Assembly: GCA_963732355.1 (NCBI GenBank)
Contig: CAVSZD010000007.1
Coordinates: 682,001 to 746,000, forward strand
Direction of reading: 5' to 3'
DNA length: 64,000 nt
Source: JADKAV01 sp963732355
GTDB taxonomy: Bacteria > Actinomycetota > Actinomycetes > S36-B12 > UBA10799
Numbering within the stretch: the first letter of the stretch is position 1; every line of letters starts with the position of its first letter. The notes beneath the pieces are model-generated. The model did no database searches and was not told where the DNA came from. It saw nothing but the letters and a program-made list of their open reading frames with translations. Shown one piece after another: positions 26,061 through 34,686 of this stretch. Position numbers and translations under genes: made by a program.

Positions 26061-26864
26061 CTACCTCACCTCCACTGCACAGTTGTCCAGCAGTCTGGTG
26101 GATCCCACACGCGCGGCGATCAGTAGACGGCACGGACCTGGTGTGGGAGCCGAAAGATCGGTACCCCGGACCACCGCGTAATCGATATCGAGTCCCGCGA
26201 GCTCAGCGGTCGCCGCCGCTTCGATCGCAGCGACATCGGTGTGCAGTCTGCCCGCGCGCAGGGCGCTCGGGATCGCCGCTGCCAACTGACGCTGTTCGCC
26301 CGACAGGTACACGTTCCGGCTGGATCGGGCCAACCCGTCGGGTTCCCGGGAGGTGGGTACACCCACGACGTTCACCGGCGCGTCCAGGTCCTTGACCATC
26401 GAGCGGATCAGCGTCAACTGCTGGTAGTCCTTCTCCCCGAAGTAGGCATCGTGAGCGGCAGTCAGGTTGAGAAGTTTCATCACAACAGTGAGTACCCCCC
26501 GGAAGTGGCCGGGACGGGCTGCACCCTCCAGGTCGGACCCAAGGGGACCCGGATCGACGCTCACCACAGCGTCGGGGCCGTAGATCTGATCGGAGGCGGG
26601 GGTGAAGACCGTGTCCACGCCGAGCGCCTCGCACAGCCCGAGATCGGCATCCAGGGACCGCGGATACTTGTCGAGATCCTCGTTCGCACCGAACTGCATG
26701 GGATTGACGAAGATGGTCACTGTCACGTGATCGTCGGTTTGCCGCGCAGCTCGGATGAGGCTCGCGTGACCTTCATGCAGGGCCCCCATGGTCATGACGA
26801 CCCCGCGGCGCTTCCCGGTCGAGTGGTCGGCGAGGATCTCTGCGCGGGTCGTGAGGCGTCTCAT
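26061..26864 (-). CDS. panC: Pantothenate synthetase
   Basis: A 267-residue ligase joining pantoate and beta-alanine with ATP. Motifs: MTMGALHEGHASLIRAA (HIGH-like), IFVNPMQFGANEDLDKYPR, GHFRGVLTVVMKLLN, YFGEKDYQQL, and GLARSSRNVYLSGEQR. The ATG overlaps the stop of the DUF2520 gene (ATGA). panD, which supplies beta-alanine, is not in this cluster, whereas in mycobacteria it lies between panC and coaX; here nadB and nadC take that place. Confidence 0.96.
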   Translation of the reverse strand: MRRLTTRAEILADHSTGKRRGVVMTMGALHEGHASLIRAARQTDDHVTVTIFVNPMQFGANEDLDKYPRSLDADLGLCEALGVDTVFTPASDQIYGPDAVVSVDPGPLGSDLEGAARPGHFRGVLTVVMKLLNLTAAHDAYFGEKDYQQLTLIRSMVKDLDAPVNVVGVPTSREPDGLARSSRNVYLSGEQRQLAAAIPSALRAGRLHTDVAAIEAAATAELAGLDIDYAVVRGTDLSAPTPGPCRLLIAARVGSTRLLDNCAVEVR

Positions 26865-27718
26865 GGCTGGCCACCCAACGCATTGAGCAAACCCTCGGCA
26901 GCGACGGGCCGCAGCAGACCCTCTGCCAGCGCCCGGTCGGCGGTCAGACGCGCCAGGGCCACGTAGGCAGCCAACAACTGCGGGTCCGTGCTCAGCACCT
27001 GCACGTGGGCCGCGACGGTCTGGGCGTCCCCGCGCACGACCGGACCGGTCAAAGCGTGGTAGCCCATCCGCAAGGCGTTGTCCAAGCTCGCCTGCAGCAA
27101 GGGCGTGAGCAGACGAGCGGGGGATTCGACGCCCGCAGCGGCGAGGATCTCCGTGCCGGAGGCGACCAGCGTGATGAGGTGGTTCGCGGAGTGTGTCAAC
27201 GCAGCGTGGTACAGCGGGCGCGCATCCTCGGGGATCCAGACCGGCTCGCCACCCATCTCAACCACCAGTGCCTCAGCAGCCATCCGCAAAGCCTCCGGCG
27301 ACGTCACTGCGAAAGGCGTGCCCGACAGGCGCTCCACATCCAGGCTGGTGCCCGTCAGCGTCATCGCAGGATGCAGCGCCAAAGGCAGGGCGCCGCGGCG
27401 GGCGGCGGGGTCGAGCACACCGTGGCCGTAGCGGCCCGAGCAGTGCACCACGAACTGACCGGGCGTGAACTCAAGAGCCTGCGCCAGCGCCGGCAACGCG
27501 TCGTCGGGCACCGCAAGCAGCACAAGATCACAACGGGCGACGACCTCCTCGACGCTGACCAGTTCGGTTGCCGGAAGCATGCTCGCCGCGCGCTCGCGCG
27601 AAGCATCGCTGACGGCATGGGCGGCTACAACGGGATGGCCCGCTCGGGCGAGGGCACCACCCAGGGCACCACCGGCACGGCCCACCCCGATCACGCCGGC
27701 ACGAAGGCGAACACTCAC
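26861..27718 (-). CDS. Rossmann-fold / DUF2520 protein
   Basis: A 285-residue two-domain protein. Residues 1-135 form a NAD(P)-binding fold with GVIGVGRAGGALGGALARAGH, CDLVLLAVPDDALP and LALHPAMTLTG; residues 150-280 are the helical DUF2520 domain with YHAALTHSANHLITLVASG. The layout resembles ketopantoate reductase and pyrroline-carboxylate reductase. It sits immediately before panC with a 4-base overlap, as in other actinobacteria, so a role in making pantoate is suggested but not demonstrated. Confidence 0.82.
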   Translation of the reverse strand: MSVRLRAGVIGVGRAGGALGGALARAGHPVVAAHAVSDASRERAASMLPATELVSVEEVVARCDLVLLAVPDDALPALAQALEFTPGQFVVHCSGRYGHGVLDPAARRGALPLALHPAMTLTGTSLDVERLSGTPFAVTSPEALRMAAEALVVEMGGEPVWIPEDARPLYHAALTHSANHLITLVASGTEILAAAGVESPARLLTPLLQASLDNALRMGYHALTGPVVRGDAQTVAAHVQVLSTDPQLLAAYVALARLTADRALAEGLLRPVAAEGLLNALGGQP

Positions 27719-28578
27719 GCTGGCGAGCCTACCGAGGAACGTTCGGTGAACAACCAGCCGAAGGACCCCAGACCGCAGCGATCACGTAGAACCCGTAGTT
27801 GCGCGGCCTGCGTTGCCGATTCCGGCACGCAGTGCTCAAGGACCCGGTGTTGAGGAACCAACCGTCCCCCAGTGCGCGCCCGGCATGCCCGCAGATCCAC
27901 ACCGGCGCACAGATCCACCCCCGCCGACACCCCGGGGGGCATTCGCCGTCCTCGTCGGTGCCCGACCGGGGTCCCGCCCATGAAGTCCACGGCTATCGCC
28001 TCACCGGCGCTGACTTTGCCCACCAACGCGGCCCACACCTCGTCGCGACGCAGCCCCAGCACCCCCGGCTGGCCACTGCTCCAGGTCTGTAGCCACCGCA
28101 TTTCAGCAGGTGTGACGGATCGCGCCTGCCGGCCGGAGGTTGTCAGGACGTACCCCCGGTCCACAACGTCCACGGGGATGTCGTCGAGGAATTCATGGGC
28201 CAGCAGCAGCCCCCGCACGGTTGGGACGCAGTCCGGCGCGATTCCTTGGATCCACGTCACGGGAAGATCCGGTGGCGCTGCCCGCACGTCCACTCCAAGA
28301 AGCCGATCGGGCGGGAATCCGAGGCCGATCAGCTGCCCAAGCAGGCGCCCGTCACCCGCCCCGACGTCCACGATCCATGGGTCTTGGATGCCGTGGCGAA
28401 TAGCCGCCGCATGGCAGCGATCCAGGATCACGCGGGCGACATGGTCGCCTACCCCGATGGACGTGACGAAGTGGTCCTGGGCTTGCTCGTTGCACGAGAA
28501 CCCTCGCTCATCCCGATGCGTCCAGTCCATGGCCTCGGACCACGTCATCTGGTCGGTGAACTTCAGTTCTGCATCCAC
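27715..28578 (-). CDS. MidA-like SAM-dependent methyltransferase
   Basis: A 287-residue protein of the MidA/DUF185 (NDUFAF7-like) family. Motif I is IVDVGAGDGRLLGQLI, followed by RGLLLAHEFLDDIPVDVV, typical of this family (the ANEFLDALP region), GTPVGHRRGR, and a C-terminal GLGSFGWLFTE. It is shorter than most relatives because the N-terminal region is reduced. Family members methylate protein arginine in the complex I assembly of eukaryotes; bacterial targets are unknown. The GTG at 28578 overlaps the PH-domain gene by 16 bases; an ATG at 28548 is an alternative. Overlaps the DUF2520 gene by 4 bases. Confidence 0.75.
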   Translation of the reverse strand: MDAELKFTDQMTWSEAMDWTHRDERGFSCNEQAQDHFVTSIGVGDHVARVILDRCHAAAIRHGIQDPWIVDVGAGDGRLLGQLIGLGFPPDRLLGVDVRAAPPDLPVTWIQGIAPDCVPTVRGLLLAHEFLDDIPVDVVDRGYVLTTSGRQARSVTPAEMRWLQTWSSGQPGVLGLRRDEVWAALVGKVSAGEAIAVDFMGGTPVGHRRGRRMPPGVSAGVDLCAGVDLRACRARTGGRLVPQHRVLEHCVPESATQAAQLRVLRDRCGLGSFGWLFTERSSVGSPA

Positions 28579-29867
28579 CGGGTGCTCTTGTCAGCGGCAC
28601 GGGCCGTGCGCATCCGTTCGGTCTGCATCCTGAGGAGTTCGTGCGCCTGGTCCTGGCCGAAGTGTTGCCACTGGGCGCGGATCCGTCCCGGCGGGATGTC
28701 CAGGTGGATGCTCGCCAGACCGAGCGGGCGCTCCCAGGGACCCTGGGTCATGCGCACCGATTGCACACGGGCGTGATCGACGATCTGCCGGCGCCTGGTC
28801 ACACGGCCTCTCTGCAACACCGCAATCCGCTCGTCGGCGCCGGCAGCCAAGTAGCGCCACTGGATCGGGGATCGTCGTTTGACCGTCTCCCGGGGTGTGA
28901 CCATCGTGATGTTCTCCGGCTGTACGCCCGGCATGACCCGACGGAAGAGGTCCTCGGCGACCTCACGGGGAGCCACCGGAAGCAGCACGGACTCAGTCCC
29001 GGAGTCGTCGTCGGCCTTACTCAGCCCGGCCACCGTCACGTAGAGGCGGACCCAGCCCTTGCGCCGCCAGAACAGCGGCTCCACGAACTCGACGGCACAT
29101 ACTCGCCCGGGCGGGATGGTGCGCGACTGCGTCTGGATCAAGCCGTGCCGCAACCGGATACCGTCGGGCGATTCGGCCACGGTGAAGTTGTACAGCTGGG
29201 CGAATTCGGTGACCACCATCACCAGCGGAACACCACCGAGCAGTAGCGGGAGGATCCCGGACCAGCCGGCGGCCATGATGTTGCCCACCACGATCAGAAC
29301 TGTGGCCAGCAGCAGGAAGACCGTGACGGCGCGCAGCAACAGCGACACGAGCAGATCTTTGGCGGGTACAACAAGCAGCGGGGCCTCTGGCGCCTCGCCA
29401 GCCGTGTGCTCAAGCCCTGCCGACCGGGCCAGGATCTCGCTGCGCAGGGTCGACGCGTCGGCGTCGGTCAGGTACTGCAGGTCGGCCCGAGAATCACCGG
29501 CCCCGGCAACCTCGATACGCAGGGCGGCGAATCCGAACACCCGCGCAACCAGCGGCCGGTTGATGTCCACGGTCTGCAGCCGCGAGAGCTGGAGACGGCG
29601 TTCCTGCTGGAAGACGACCCCGGACTGCACCCGCAGATCTCCGTCGTCGTCGAACCAGAACTGCAGGCGTCGGTAGGACAGATACTCATATCCCAGCGCG
29701 ATCGCCGCGACGACGATGGTCAGCCCCAGTACCCCCAGTGTGCCCATGGGTCGGGAGAACAGGGCCTGGCCTCCGGTGATGAGGACAGCCAGGAATAGAG
29801 CGGGCAGGTAGGTGGAGACCTTGACGATCGGGGTGATCGGATGAACATGGCTTCGTTCGGTGCTCAC
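28563..29867 (-). CDS. Tandem bacterial PH (bPH2/DUF304) membrane protein, YdbT-like
   Basis: A 434-residue membrane protein with an N-terminal helix pair (about 20-60), a bPH2 domain with FWFDDDGDLRVQSGVVFQQERRLQLSRLQTVDI split by hydrophilic turns, a second helix pair (about 180-230) and two further PH-type segments (GIRLRHGLIQTQSRTIPPGRVCAVEF; IAVLQRGRVTRRRQIVDHARVQSV). YdbS/YdbT pairs are widespread, and their function is unresolved. The GTG start overlaps the YdbS-like gene (GTGA). Confidence 0.85.
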   Translation of the reverse strand: MSTERSHVHPITPIVKVSTYLPALFLAVLITGGQALFSRPMGTLGVLGLTIVVAAIALGYEYLSYRRLQFWFDDDGDLRVQSGVVFQQERRLQLSRLQTVDINRPLVARVFGFAALRIEVAGAGDSRADLQYLTDADASTLRSEILARSAGLEHTAGEAPEAPLLVVPAKDLLVSLLLRAVTVFLLLATVLIVVGNIMAAGWSGILPLLLGGVPLVMVVTEFAQLYNFTVAESPDGIRLRHGLIQTQSRTIPPGRVCAVEFVEPLFWRRKGWVRLYVTVAGLSKADDDSGTESVLLPVAPREVAEDLFRRVMPGVQPENITMVTPRETVKRRSPIQWRYLAAGADERIAVLQRGRVTRRRQIVDHARVQSVRMTQGPWERPLGLASIHLDIPPGRIRAQWQHFGQDQAHELLRMQTERMRTARAADKSTRWMQN

Positions 29868-30364
29868 AACCCGGCCGATCGCTGCTCACCCCTGGCAGCC
29901 AGTCGGTCGCGCAATGCGGCCGCAGTCTGCGGACTCAGACCGGGGATCGCCGCATCCGTGGTGGCAGCTGCGGTGTGCAACTGCACGGATGTGAGGCCGA
30001 ATGCCCGATCCACAGGGCCTGCCTTCACATCCACGAGCTGCAGCCGGCCATACGGCACGATGACCAGGCGCTGGAACCAGATGCCGCTGCCGACCACCAG
30101 GTCGTCAGCACGCTCGGCGTACCCCCAGGACCTCACGCGCCGCCCGATCCAGGGCCACCCGATGACCACCATCAACAAACCGGCGAGCACCACAAGCCCC
30201 CCGATCCAAACGGGCTGCACGAGAATCGCGACCACGACCCCGCCGACGACGACGGCCCCTGCGAACATGGCCAGCATCAGCCTTCGCACGGTGATCAGTT
30301 TCGGTGACAGCGACTCCCAGTTGTCGCCATCGGGCCGGAAAGCCACCTCCACCTTGGATGTCAT
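29864..30364 (-). CDS. Bacterial PH (bPH2/DUF304) membrane protein, YdbS-like
   Basis: A 166-residue protein with two adjacent membrane helices (about 30-75) followed by a single bPH2 domain (LVVGSGIWFQRLVIVPYGRLQLVDV then GPVDRAFGLTSVQLHTA). It is the first gene of the long minus-strand cluster that continues through MidA-like, DUF2520, panC, nadB, nadC and coaX. It has no ribosome binding site; TAGACT is 6 bases before the ATG. The chain of short overlaps implies that one leaderless promoter may drive eight genes. Confidence 0.85.
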   Translation of the reverse strand: MTSKVEVAFRPDGDNWESLSPKLITVRRLMLAMFAGAVVVGGVVVAILVQPVWIGGLVVLAGLLMVVIGWPWIGRRVRSWGYAERADDLVVGSGIWFQRLVIVPYGRLQLVDVKAGPVDRAFGLTSVQLHTAAATTDAAIPGLSPQTAAALRDRLAARGEQRSAGL

Positions 30365-30370
30365 GACCCG

Positions 30371-30376
30371 AGTCTA
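30371..30376 (-). promoter_or_regulatory. Putative -10 for leaderless PH/pan/nad/coaX operon
   Basis: TAGACT, then CGGGTC, then ATG at 30364. It would drive an operon of about 7.5 kb. Confidence 0.55.
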
Positions 30377-30412
30377 GATCCGCGGCACCCCGGCACCGGC
30401 CCTGGCGGACGC

Positions 30413-31303
30413 CTACTGCTGGGCGAAGTCGAGCACGTCGCGACCCAGCCGACTGCTCATGGCTGCACGCAGGTGACCTTTGCCGGGGTAACTGATCAAT
30501 CGGCAGTCCGGAATCAGAGCGGCGGTCTCTTCGACGATCTGGTTGTTGAAGAAGAGGTCCTCCTCGGCGCTGATCAACAGCACGGGGACGGTGATCTGGG
30601 CGAGCACCCCCCGGGCGTCGAAGTCCCGCTCAGCCTGCGCCTCCACCATGAGGTCGGCACTCGACACGTCGCTGCCCGCGAAGGCAGGTCCGGCCACCCG
30701 GCCGAGCAGTTGGCGCTGGCGCTGCTGCCCAGGATCGGGGAAGACGTACTCTGCCATGGCTTCCCCAGCCTCTTGCACCTGATCGGACGCTCTAGCACTT
30801 GCCCAGCGGTAGTCCACGTCGCGGCCCCAATCTGTGATGGTCGCAGCGGACAGAGCCAGGACCACCTTGCCCACCCGGTCAGGATGTTCAGCCGCCAGGT
30901 ACTGCGCGATCATTCCGCCGTACGAGAGCCCCACGGCCACCTCCACCCGGCCGCCGAAACGTTGCGCGATCAGATCCGCGTAGTCATCAGCCATGTCCGC
31001 GACCGTGTAGCCCGGGGTCATTCCCGCTCTGCGACCCACCACCCAGACCGAGAACCCGGCCTTGGTCAAGGGCAGGAACTGGCTGCCCGACATCGCGCCC
31101 AGCAGCCCCTGCGGGATCTCGCTGCCAGGACCGCCCGGCAGCCACAGGATGTTGCGCGCACCCTCACCCCACCGCCCGTACTGCATCCCGTTGGCGAACG
31201 TGCCGGTCTCGGTCGGCAGGTTCGCCATGATCTTGCGCAGTTTGGCCGTCACGAGACCGACCAGGGCGGCGGTGCCGACACCGATCACGATCTCCTTCTT
31301 CAT
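30413..31303 (-). CDS. Alpha/beta hydrolase
   Basis: A 296-residue alpha/beta hydrolase with an N-terminal hydrophobic segment (residues 4-20) that may anchor it in the membrane. The nucleophile elbow is GLSYGG, the oxyanion region is LPGGPGSE, an acid lies in ISAEEDLFF and the histidine in PGKGHLRAA. Substrate unknown. Start ATG with GGAGG 6 bases upstream. Confidence 0.82.
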   Translation of the reverse strand: MKKEIVIGVGTAALVGLVTAKLRKIMANLPTETGTFANGMQYGRWGEGARNILWLPGGPGSEIPQGLLGAMSGSQFLPLTKAGFSVWVVGRRAGMTPGYTVADMADDYADLIAQRFGGRVEVAVGLSYGGMIAQYLAAEHPDRVGKVVLALSAATITDWGRDVDYRWASARASDQVQEAGEAMAEYVFPDPGQQRQRQLLGRVAGPAFAGSDVSSADLMVEAQAERDFDARGVLAQITVPVLLISAEEDLFFNNQIVEETAALIPDCRLISYPGKGHLRAAMSSRLGRDVLDFAQQ

Positions 31304-31369
31304 CAGGTGCCTCCCAGTTCAGGGTAGTCCCAGTCATCAGCCACGGGCCCCGGCTCTGGCGGTCGCCGT

Positions 31370-31375
31370 TAGCCT
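31370..31375 (+). promoter_or_regulatory. Putative -10 for leaderless lysE-type gene
   Basis: TAGCCT, then GATCAT, then GTG at 31382. Confidence 0.5.
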
Positions 31376-31381
31376 GATCAT

Positions 31382-32002
31382 GTGGACATCGATCGTTTCG
31401 CGGCTTTCCTCGTGGCCTCCGTGATCGTCCTGATGATCCCCGGCCCCACGATCCTGCTGGTGGTCACCCGGTCGTTGAACCACGGCACGAGTGTCCGGCG
31501 GGCAACGGTCGCGGGGGTTGTGCTCGGGGATCTCGTGGCCATGACCGCGGCGATGCTGGGGGCGGGAGCGATCCTGCTGGCCTCCGCCGAACTGTTCACA
31601 GCCCTGCGCATCGCAGGTGGGGTGTACCTGTTGTGGCTGGGAGTGAAGACCTGGCGCTCACGCGGCCGGCAATGGATGCTCGAACAACCACAGGAGACCT
31701 CGCCGCGACGGGTGTTCGCCGAGTCGTTCGCAGTGACGGCCACCAACCCCAAGAGCATCGCGTTCTTCGTGGCCTTCGTCCCGCAGTTCATCAACCCGGC
31801 CTACCCGTGGCTGCCGCAGACCGTGGCGATGATCCTGGCTTTCGTCATTCTGGGTGGCCTCAATGCGCTGACCTATGCATGGCTGGCAGGCAGAGCGCGC
31901 GGGGCGATGCTGAACCCCACCACCCGCCAGCGGGTGGCGCAGACCTCCGGTGGTGTCCTCATCGCCGGCGGGGTGGCCGTCGTCGCCACAGCCCACGGGT
32001 GA
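31382..32002 (+). CDS. LysE/RhtB-family amino-acid exporter
   Basis: A 206-residue inner-membrane protein with about six membrane helices. The family signature is near the N-terminus (VIVLMIPGPTILLVVTRSLNHG followed by GVVLGDLVAMTAA), with the conserved TNPKSIAFFVAFVPQFI in the middle. LysE/RhtB proteins export amino acids such as lysine, homoserine or threonine; the substrate here is unknown. The GTG start has leaderless spacing. The methyltransferase gene begins 4 bases after its stop. Confidence 0.9.
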   Translation: MDIDRFAAFLVASVIVLMIPGPTILLVVTRSLNHGTSVRRATVAGVVLGDLVAMTAAMLGAGAILLASAELFTALRIAGGVYLLWLGVKTWRSRGRQWMLEQPQETSPRRVFAESFAVTATNPKSIAFFVAFVPQFINPAYPWLPQTVAMILAFVILGGLNALTYAWLAGRARGAMLNPTTRQRVAQTSGGVLIAGGVAVVATAHG

Positions 32003-32006
32003 TCAG

Positions 32007-32726
32007 GTGACGTACTACCAGCGCCGCCTGTCCGCGGTCCACGCCCGCGACTACACCGCCTACGCGCAGGCGGCCGCAACCCTGGTGGTGCGGGAGTTGA
32101 ACGGGCAGACCGGGACCGTCGTGGATCTCGGTTGTGGTGCCGGTGACCTAGCGCCGACCGTGACTGCTGCCGGTTTCGACTACCTCGGGGTCGATCTGAG
32201 CCCGGACATGCTGGCACTTGCGCGCTCGCGGTACCCAGACGCGCGGTTCGAGCAGGGCTCGGCCTTCGACTATCCACAGGAGGGCTCCGCGATCGCGGTC
32301 GTGGCGGTGGGCGAGGTCTTGAACTACCTGACCGATCCACGTGTTGGGCTGGCTGGACTGATGCCGTGGTTACGCAGGTGCCGCGACCTACTCGCCCCGG
32401 ACGGCTTGCTGCTGATGGATCTGGCCGGTCCGCTACGGGCTGATCCGCAACCCGCCACGCGGGTCTCGCGCGGCGACGGTTACACCCTCAAGGTCACTAC
32501 CAGTACAGACGCCGCCCGCACCCTTCTGACCCGCGCGATCACCTTGACCGACGCGGAAGGCACGCAGACCGAGATCCACGAACTGGCTCTCATCGAACCC
32601 CTCGAGATCATGGCTGCGATGCGCGCGGCCGGCTTCGAGGTCACGGCGCTGTCCAGGTACTCCGAGGACCTGCCGTTTCCGCGCGGGTGGTCGGGATTCC
32701 TGGCTCGGGTGATACTCGAACAATGA
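32007..32726 (+). CDS. Class I SAM-dependent methyltransferase
   Basis: A 239-residue methyltransferase with motif I VVDLGCGAGDLAPTV, the second strand YLGVDLSPDMLALAR, and a motif IV region IAVVAVGEVLNYL, then LAPDGLLLMDLAG. C-terminal part resembles small-molecule methyltransferases; substrate unknown. GTG 32007 is the first in-frame start after the LysE stop; its stop overlaps the rhomboid start (ATGA), so LysE, methyltransferase and rhomboid form an operon. Confidence 0.8.
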   Translation: MTYYQRRLSAVHARDYTAYAQAAATLVVRELNGQTGTVVDLGCGAGDLAPTVTAAGFDYLGVDLSPDMLALARSRYPDARFEQGSAFDYPQEGSAIAVVAVGEVLNYLTDPRVGLAGLMPWLRRCRDLLAPDGLLLMDLAGPLRADPQPATRVSRGDGYTLKVTTSTDAARTLLTRAITLTDAEGTQTEIHELALIEPLEIMAAMRAAGFEVTALSRYSEDLPFPRGWSGFLARVILEQ

Positions 32727-33319
32727 GCACCCAGACCACATCGTCGCGTGGCTTGAGGCCGCTTGTTCCGGTTCTGATCATGCTGGCCGTCATGTGGCTG
32801 CTGGAGATCGTCGATGCCGTACTCCCCGGCGATCTCGACGGGTACGGGATCGAAAGCCGGGAGGTCGATGGCCTGACCGGTGTTGTGGCCTCGCCGTTCC
32901 TGCATGCCGATTTCGCGCACCTGATGGCGAACACGGTCCCCTTCCTGATCCTGGGATCAATCGTCGCCCTGCGGTATCCGGAGAAGTTCTGGCGGATTGC
33001 GATCACCATCACCGTGCTCGGCGGTCTCGGGGTCTGGCTGCTCGGCCCCTCCAACACGATCACCATCGGGGCCAGTGGCGTGGTCTTCGGTTTCCTGACG
33101 TACCTGATCACGGCAGGAATCCTGACCCGGCACTGGCTCGATGTCGTTATCGCGCTGGGCGTTTTGTTCGTCTACGGCGGCATCCTCGTTGGAGCGTTGC
33201 CGTTCGGCGTCGAGGCGGGTGTCTCGTGGCAGGCGCACCTGATGGGCGCGCTGGCCGGGGTTGTGGCGGCTCTGCTCTTCGCCCGACCCAGGTCGCCGCT
33301 GCCGCAATTGGCCCAATAG
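32723..33319 (+). CDS. Rhomboid-family intramembrane serine protease
   Basis: A 198-residue protein with six membrane helices. Catalytic serine in ITIGASGVVFG (GxSG), catalytic histidine in SWQAHLMGALAG, and the loop FLHADFAHLMANTVPF (HxxxN) near residue 63. The N-terminus is short, so there is no extra domain. Rhomboid proteases cut membrane proteins within or near the bilayer; targets unknown. ATG 32723 overlaps the preceding stop. Confidence 0.93.
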   Translation: MSTQTTSSRGLRPLVPVLIMLAVMWLLEIVDAVLPGDLDGYGIESREVDGLTGVVASPFLHADFAHLMANTVPFLILGSIVALRYPEKFWRIAITITVLGGLGVWLLGPSNTITIGASGVVFGFLTYLITAGILTRHWLDVVIALGVLFVYGGILVGALPFGVEAGVSWQAHLMGALAGVVAALLFARPRSPLPQLAQ

Positions 33320-33377
33320 CCGGCAGGATCGCAGGGAAGACTCCACGCGAGCCACGCCAGCAGGGCAGGATGGTGCG

Positions 33378-34628
33378 GTGAGCACTTGGCCCAAAGGATT
33401 GCCGCATTCCAGTGCCGAAGTCGTCGTCGTCGGGGCCGGCGCGGCGGGCCTGAGCGCCGCCCACCATCTGGCCGAGGCGGGCGTCGACGTGATGATCCTT
33501 GAGGCGAACTCGCGTGTCGGTGGCCGGATGGTGACCGACGAGGTCGACGGATTCCTGCTCGACCGCGGGTTCCAGTTGTACAACCCCGCCTACCCCGCCG
33601 GGGCCCGGCTGCTCGACTACGAAGCCCTGGATCTGCGCTCCTTCTTCCCCGGCGCGGTCCTGCAGACCGAGGCCGGTCCGCGTTGGCTGGTGGACCCGCG
33701 CCGTGCCACCCGATCCAGCGCCCGCAACTGGCGCACCCCGCTCGGCGTGCGGGGCACGGTCCAAACCCTGCGCTACTTCGCCGGATGTGCGGTCACCGAC
33801 CCGACCGAGTTGCAGCAGCGACCGGACCTGAGCACCCGGGAGGCATTCCGGGCGGCGCACATCAGCGACAAGGCCGTCAGCCGACTGCTCCAACCCTTCC
33901 TTGCCGGGGTTCTCGCCGACGAGGACCTGGTCACGAGCAGACGCTTCACCGATCTGGTGCTGCGCTCACTGGTGCGCGGAACACCCGCGGTCCCGGCCAG
34001 CGGCATGCAGGCGATCCCCGAACAACTGGCCAAACCCCTGCGAAGCCGTATCTTCCGCGACACCCCCGTGGTCTCGATCGCCCCGGACTCCGTCGCGACC
34101 GAAGGCGGGTCGATCTCCTGCGAGGCGGTGGTGCTCGCTGTCGACCCCACCGCGGCCAGCCGCCTTTGGCCGCAGGTGCCGAAGGCGTCGATGCGGGCAC
34201 TGACCACCTGGTACTTCAGCATCGAAGAGGACGACCTCTTCGGGGGTAAGGCAGTGCTGACACTCGACGCGCGCAAACGCGGCCCTGTGACGAACACGGT
34301 GGTACTCAGCTACGCGGCCCCCAGCTACGCCCCCGACGGGCAGCACCTCGTACAAGCGACCGCCGTCGGCCTGCACGACGAGGATCCCACTCAGGTCAGA
34401 CACCACCTCGCGGAGCTCTATGGCATCCCCACCGGTCACTGGCGGATGGTGGGCCACTACCCGATCGCCGAGGCGCTGCCATCCGCCGTCGCACCGTTCA
34501 CCACCCGCGGCACCCAGGAGTTCGGCGGGGTGGTCGTGGCTGGGGATCACCGGGACACCCCCTCGATCCAAGGCGCCCTGGCCAGCGGCAAACGCGCTGC
34601 CGCCGCAGTCAGGCACAGGCTGGCCTGA
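33378..34628 (+). CDS. FAD-dependent amine-oxidase/phytoene-desaturase-like oxidoreductase
   Basis: A 416-residue flavoprotein with the dinucleotide motif VVVVGAGAAGLSAAHHLAEAG, the GG doublet in NSRVGGRMVTDEVDGFLLDRGFQ split across a turn, and the C-terminal FAD motif GGVVVAGDHRDTPSIQGALASG. It belongs to the amine oxidase/protoporphyrinogen oxidase superfamily; the substrate is unknown. The GTG start is preceded by AGGA at 7 bases. It stands alone on the plus strand between rhomboid and SDR genes. Confidence 0.85.
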   Translation: MSTWPKGLPHSSAEVVVVGAGAAGLSAAHHLAEAGVDVMILEANSRVGGRMVTDEVDGFLLDRGFQLYNPAYPAGARLLDYEALDLRSFFPGAVLQTEAGPRWLVDPRRATRSSARNWRTPLGVRGTVQTLRYFAGCAVTDPTELQQRPDLSTREAFRAAHISDKAVSRLLQPFLAGVLADEDLVTSRRFTDLVLRSLVRGTPAVPASGMQAIPEQLAKPLRSRIFRDTPVVSIAPDSVATEGGSISCEAVVLAVDPTAASRLWPQVPKASMRALTTWYFSIEEDDLFGGKAVLTLDARKRGPVTNTVVLSYAAPSYAPDGQHLVQATAVGLHDEDPTQVRHHLAELYGIPTGHWRMVGHYPIAEALPSAVAPFTTRGTQEFGGVVVAGDHRDTPSIQGALASGKRAAAAVRHRLA

Positions 34629-34674
34629 GGGTCCCTTGGGCATCGCCTGCGGATGCGCTTGCCAGTAACCCACG

Positions 34675-34680
34675 TACGGT
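34675..34680 (+). promoter_or_regulatory. Putative -10 for leaderless SDR gene
   Basis: TACGGT, then GGAGAC, then ATG at 34687. GGAG is present but only 2 bases from the ATG, too close to serve as a ribosome binding site. Confidence 0.45.
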
Positions 34681-34686
34681 GGAGAC

